This document shows positions 60,237 to 64,000 of a stretch of DNA of 64,000 nt, piece by piece. Origin of the DNA: Gordonia liuliyuniae (GTDB taxonomy: Bacteria > Actinomycetota > Actinomycetes > Mycobacteriales > Mycobacteriaceae). The position numbers and the translations under genes are program-made. Within the stretch, counting starts at the first letter, position 1, and every line of letters begins with the position of its first letter. A model generated the notes under the pieces. That model worked only from the letters and a program-made list of their open reading frames with translations, did no database searches and was not told the origin of the DNA. The stretch spans positions 558,001 through 622,000 of the forward strand of contig NZ_JAKKOT010000002.1 in NCBI RefSeq assembly GCF_021739025.1, in the 5' to 3' direction.

Positions 60237-63200
60237 ATGCCTACTCCGACTACAGCGCGCGCTCGGACGTACGCGATCATCGCGGCTGTGGCCGGGACGA
60301 TCGCGATCGCAGCAGCGGTAGCTACACCGTTCCTGCCGGTCACCCAGCACGATGCGGCCATTGACTGGCCGACCGGACAACAGCTCGACCCCGCGAACGG
60401 GTCGATCGTCGCCCCGTTGGCCACGCAAACGCCCGCAGGGCTCGATGTGACGATCGGGCGCGACACGCTCATGCAGGACGAGTCGACGACGATCGTCTCG
60501 ACCATGCCGTCGTCAGCCGAAGGGTTCCGCGACAACGCGCTCGCGATCACCGCCTCGCCCCGTGGCGCTTCGGTCGTCGTCCGCGGCGTCGAGGTCGCGT
60601 CGGCCACCCGCGGTGAGCTCGCAGACGTCGACCGTCTGCACGTGTGGACCGACGGCCCGACGGTGTTCGCGCAGTTCGTCGGTCTCGGACCAGCCGCCAC
60701 GGATGAGGACGCGCAGAAGCCGCTCGTCGCGGGCGTGTTCACCGGGCTCGACGCGGCGCAGGTCGGAGCGGCACAGCAGTCGGGTCTCGCCGTGCACGTC
60801 GACGTCGACAACCGGTTCGATCTGACGCCGACGATCCTCAAGTGGCTCGCCCTGGTCGTCGGCGTGATCGCCGCCGCGATCGCGTTGTTCGCGGCGTACC
60901 GACTCGACGTGCTCGGCGGCTACCGCCACCGGTTCGCTCCCAAAGGTCGTTGGCGACTCCTGATCCCGCGCACTGCGGACATCCTGGTGACGGCCGCGCT
61001 CGTCGTCTGGCATTTCCTCGGAGCCGGATCGTCCGACGACGGCTACATCCTGACGATGGGTCGCAACGCCGACGACGCCGGATTCCTCGGCTCCTATTAT
61101 CGCTGGTTCAACGTGCCCGAAGCGCCGTTCGACTGGTACTACTCGTTCCTCGGTCACTGGGCCGAGATCTCGACCGCGACCGTGTGGATGCGGCTGCCCG
61201 CACTCGTCGCGGGCCTGGTGTCGTGGTTCATCCTGTCCCGTGTCCTCCTGCCGCGTCTCGGCGTCGCGCTGCGCCGCTCCCACCTCGCCGTCCTCACCGC
61301 GGCGGCAGTGTTCGTGGCATTTTGGATGCCGTTCGCGAGCGGTCTGCGCAGCGAGACCGTCATCATCCTCGGTTCGCTCCTCACCTGGTGGATGGTCGAG
61401 CGCACCGTCGCAACGCGTCAACTCCTGCCCGCGGCGCTCGCCGCCCTGTTCGCCGGCCTGACGATGGCCGTCGCACCGCATGGGATCATCGCGCTCGCCG
61501 TCCTCATCGCAGGCAGCAGGCCCATGCTGCGGGCGGTGCGCGCCCGCCGCCGCGACGTCGGGCTGGTGGCGCTCGTGGCACCGGTCGGCGCCGCGTTCGC
61601 GTTAGTCGTGCTGATCGTCTTCCGTCAGCAGACCATCGCGACCGTCGCCGAAGCCATCCGCGTCCGGTACACGGTCGGGCCGACCGCCACCTGGTACCAG
61701 GAACTGCTGCGCTACTACTTCCTGACGCTCTCGCACGACGACGGGGCCCTCGCCCGCCGTCTACCCGTCCTGATCTTGGTCCTCGCGCTGCTCGCGACGC
61801 TCGCTGTGCTGTTGCGGCGCAAGCACATCCCCGGGATTGCGCGCGGTCCCGTCTGGCGTCTGGTCGGCGCCACCCTGCTGACCGTCCTGCTCCTATCGTT
61901 CACGCCGACCAAGTGGACCGTCCAGTTCGGCGTCTTCACCGGACTCGGCTCCGCTCTCGCCGCCGTCGTGGTCGTCGTGATGGCGCAGCAGGCGCGTCGC
62001 AGCGCCCGCGACTTCTGGATCTACCTCGCTGCGTTGATGCTCGCGTGCGCCGGGGCGACGGCCGGAGCCAATGCGTGGGGCTGGGGTTTCGACCTCGGAA
62101 TCTCGTGGTCGGACAAGATCCCCAGCCTGGCCGGGCAGCCGCTCCCGACGATCATCCTGGTCCTCACGGGAATCTGCTTCCTCGCCGCGATCTGGTGCCA
62201 TGTGCGTCCGCCCCGCCCCGTGGCGGAGCGGTCCGGCTGGCGTGCCGCGATGCGGTCGGCGCCCATGCTGATCATCGTCGTCGCGCTGCTGCTCGCCGAG
62301 TTCGCGCTGTTCGCGCGGGCCGCAGTCGTCCGCTCGGACACGTACACCCACCTGTCCGCCGACCTGCGTTCACTCACCGGCGACACGTGCGGCATGGCCG
62401 ACGACGTCCTCGTCGAGCCCGACTCGAACGCGGGCATGCTCACGCCGATCGGCACCGACAGCGCGTCGAAGGCGCTGGCCGGCGATGAGCGCGGGTTCTC
62501 CCCCGACGGTGTCGCCGACGACCTGGTCCCCGAGAACATCGGGATCGGCGCGGGCACCATTCATACCGGGCGCAAGGTCTCGCGGTCGTTCTCGGTGACC
62601 CTCGGAACGCCCGGCACCACCGGTGGGCGCGGCCCGACGACCGTCAACGGGTCGACGGCCGCCCTGCCGTTCGGCCTGAATCCGGCGACCACACCGGTCC
62701 TCGGCAGTTACGGCTATGACGACGGCACCGCGACGTTGACGTCGTCGTGGTACCGACTGCCCGCGCGTGACGTCTCGCCGCTCCTGGTGATCTCGGCTGC
62801 CGGATCGATCCACTCGATCGACGAGGACGACGCGAGTCGTCCCGGGCGGTCGCTGATCGTCGAGTTCGGCCGGGCAGGCGCCGGAAACGAGTTCCAGACC
62901 ATCTCGCAGGTGATCCCGATCGACCCCGACTGGGGAGCGAACCGCCCGTGGCGCAACCTGCGGATCCCGATGGCTGATGTGCCGAAGGACGCGACCGCGA
63001 TGCGGATCGTCGCCGACGACTCCAACGTCAATCCCGACGAGTGGCTGGCGATCACCCCGCCGCGCGCACCGCGACTGAAGACGCTCGACACGGTCGTCGG
63101 CCACGAGCAGCCGGTGCTCCTGGACCTGTCGGTCGGCGCCCAGTTCCCGTGCCAGCAGCCGATGACCGCGCACCGTGGCGTGTTCGACGTGCCTGCCTGG

Positions 63201-63473
63201 CAGATCGCGCCCGACCAGATCACCGCCGGGTCGAAGTCGAAGTCGTGGCAGCACATCTCCGGCGGCGGCATCGAGGGAGTCGTCGACGCGGCCACCGCGC
63301 CGTCCACCGCCTCCACTTATCTGGAGAACGACTGGCATCAGGACTGGGGCGCGTTGATCAAACTGACGCCGTTGATGCCCGACGCGCCGCAGGCGCACGT
63401 GAGCACCGATACGAGCACCGGCTGGGGCTGGCACCGGACCGGACCGATCAGGGCGGTGGAGCCGAGTGAGTGA
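60237..63473 (+). CDS. embC: Arabinosyltransferase, EmbC-type
   Basis: A 1078-residue GT-C membrane enzyme; mycobacterial Emb proteins are about 1090. It transfers arabinose from decaprenylphosphoryl arabinose to growing arabinan on the outer face of the membrane. The first helix (about 11-35) is followed by an extracytoplasmic domain. The catalytic acidic motif is GAGSSDDGYILTMGRNADDA, and WMPFASGLRSETVIILG is the conserved proline-rich region. The C-terminal carbohydrate-binding domain covers about 720-1078. Ethambutol acts on these enzymes. ATG 60237 is preferred over GTG 60213. Assignment to EmbC rather than EmbA/B is by gene order. Confidence 0.9.
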   Translation: MPTPTTARARTYAIIAAVAGTIAIAAAVATPFLPVTQHDAAIDWPTGQQLDPANGSIVAPLATQTPAGLDVTIGRDTLMQDESTTIVSTMPSSAEGFRDNALAITASPRGASVVVRGVEVASATRGELADVDRLHVWTDGPTVFAQFVGLGPAATDEDAQKPLVAGVFTGLDAAQVGAAQQSGLAVHVDVDNRFDLTPTILKWLALVVGVIAAAIALFAAYRLDVLGGYRHRFAPKGRWRLLIPRTADILVTAALVVWHFLGAGSSDDGYILTMGRNADDAGFLGSYYRWFNVPEAPFDWYYSFLGHWAEISTATVWMRLPALVAGLVSWFILSRVLLPRLGVALRRSHLAVLTAAAVFVAFWMPFASGLRSETVIILGSLLTWWMVERTVATRQLLPAALAALFAGLTMAVAPHGIIALAVLIAGSRPMLRAVRARRRDVGLVALVAPVGAAFALVVLIVFRQQTIATVAEAIRVRYTVGPTATWYQELLRYYFLTLSHDDGALARRLPVLILVLALLATLAVLLRRKHIPGIARGPVWRLVGATLLTVLLLSFTPTKWTVQFGVFTGLGSALAAVVVVVMAQQARRSARDFWIYLAALMLACAGATAGANAWGWGFDLGISWSDKIPSLAGQPLPTIILVLTGICFLAAIWCHVRPPRPVAERSGWRAAMRSAPMLIIVVALLLAEFALFARAAVVRSDTYTHLSADLRSLTGDTCGMADDVLVEPDSNAGMLTPIGTDSASKALAGDERGFSPDGVADDLVPENIGIGAGTIHTGRKVSRSFSVTLGTPGTTGGRGPTTVNGSTAALPFGLNPATTPVLGSYGYDDGTATLTSSWYRLPARDVSPLLVISAAGSIHSIDEDDASRPGRSLIVEFGRAGAGNEFQTISQVIPIDPDWGANRPWRNLRIPMADVPKDATAMRIVADDSNVNPDEWLAITPPRAPRLKTLDTVVGHEQPVLLDLSVGAQFPCQQPMTAHRGVFDVPAWQIAPDQITAGSKSKSWQHISGGGIEGVVDAATAPSTASTYLENDWHQDWGALIKLTPLMPDAPQAHVSTDTSTGWGWHRTGPIRAVEPSE

Positions 63474-63486
63474 GCGGTCGGAACCT

Positions 63487-64000
63487 ATGAGCGAAGTGGA
63501 GAACGTGGACACGCCGCAGGAGGACGTTGCCGCCGGGTCGACCGGACCTGGCGCGCGCACCGTGAAGATCGCGAAGATCGTTGCGGTCGTGGCGGGTGCG
63601 CTCGGCGCGCTGCTCGCCGTGATCGCCCCGATCCTGCCGGTCTCGTACACGCAGACCGAGCTGAACTGGCCGCAGGCCACCGAACAGGGTGCGTCGCCGG
63701 TCGTGCAGAGTGTCGCCGCACCCAACGTCTCGTACGTGCCGGTCGACATGGACCTCGCCGTGCCGTGCCGTCTGGCCGCCGACCTCCCGAAGGACGGTGG
63801 CGTCCTCCTGTCGACCGTGCCCGCGCCCGGTGAGGACGCGGGGACCGTCGGCCTGTTCGTGCGTGCGACCGCCGATCGGATCCTGGTGACCCAGCGCAAC
63901 GCAGTGGTCCTGAATGTGCCGCGCACCGACGCGCAGCGGTCCGCCGACTGCCGCATCGTCGTGCACGCCGACACCGACGGCACCCGCGGCGCCGTGGAAG
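63487..64000 (+). CDS. Second Emb arabinosyltransferase, EmbA-like (N-terminus only, cut by window edge)
   Basis: The open frame runs off the right edge. The 171 residues seen include a polar start, a first membrane helix (IVAVVAGALGALLAVIAPIL), then VSYTQTELNWPQATEQGASP and LPKDGGVLLSTVPAPGEDAG, TVGLFVRATADRILV, close to the EmbA pattern. ATG 63487 is preferred; an in-frame GTG at 63466 would overlap the embC stop. It is co-transcribed with embC. Confidence 0.85.
   Translation, partial: MSEVENVDTPQEDVAAGSTGPGARTVKIAKIVAVVAGALGALLAVIAPILPVSYTQTELNWPQATEQGASPVVQSVAAPNVSYVPVDMDLAVPCRLAADLPKDGGVLLSTVPAPGEDAGTVGLFVRATADRILVTQRNAVVLNVPRTDAQRSADCRIVVHADTDGTRGAVE

Overview
The window looks like chromosomal DNA of a mycolic-acid actinobacterium, most likely Gordonia or a close relative. 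It is GC-rich and dense with genes for the arabinogalactan cell wall: dprE1, a GtrA-family neighbour, glfT1, the Wzm/Wzt galactan exporter and two Emb arabinosyltransferases. It also carries the proteasome activator Bpa, MspA-family porins, F420-type oxidoreductases and a mycofactocin-type dehydrogenase. The genus is inferred from gene content, not from a database search.

Layout. 1-12900 is core: dprE1 (its last few codons lie beyond the left edge), a universal stress protein, a secreted lipase, gtrA, a fused HadAB dehydratase, an F420-type oxidoreductase under a KstR-like box, then glfT1-wzt-wzm-bpa, a class V aminotransferase-like protein, a MarR regulator and a quinone oxidoreductase. A tRNA-Ser(UGA) at 13018-13102 marks the edge of an island (13.1-20.5 kb). 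The island holds an MspA-porin/large secreted protein/small membrane protein module, a transposase remnant and a toxin-antitoxin pair. 20.5-26 kb has a two-domain enoate-reductase-like flavoenzyme, an orphan solute-binding lipoprotein, a lipoprotein hydrolase and a YdcF-like protein.

26.2-37.3 kb is a catabolic cluster. Eight translationally coupled genes resemble the igr operon for cholesterol side-chain removal: two acyl-CoA dehydrogenases, an MFS transporter, an acyl-CoA ligase, a MaoC protein, a DUF35 protein, a second MaoC protein and an Ltp2-type aldolase. A TetR regulator, a SnoaL-like protein, an LLM oxidoreductase and a mycofactocin-type SDR follow, with a KstR2-like box between the last two. 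37.3-43 kb is mixed metabolism and regulation with several gene remnants.

43.2-48.3 kb is a second accessory patch: an IS110 remnant, a complete-looking ISL3 element, and a second copy of the porin/secreted-protein/membrane-protein module on the minus strand. 48.7-60.1 kb has a frameshifted LysR next to a YeiH-type transporter, a DUF222/HNH protein, a penicillin-binding lipoprotein, an unfamiliar flavoprotein/membrane-protein/TetR trio, and an aldehyde dehydrogenase with its DUF779 partner. The window ends in an embC-like gene and the start of a second emb gene.

The most unusual content is the duplicated module. Its large secreted proteins share an almost identical N-terminal stretch (two cysteines and a Pro/Thr-rich linker) and then diverge completely. 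Each sits beside a nearly identical MspA-type porin gene and is followed by an unrelated small polytopic membrane protein. This is how polymorphic toxin/immunity systems are built, but I know of no described system of this composition.
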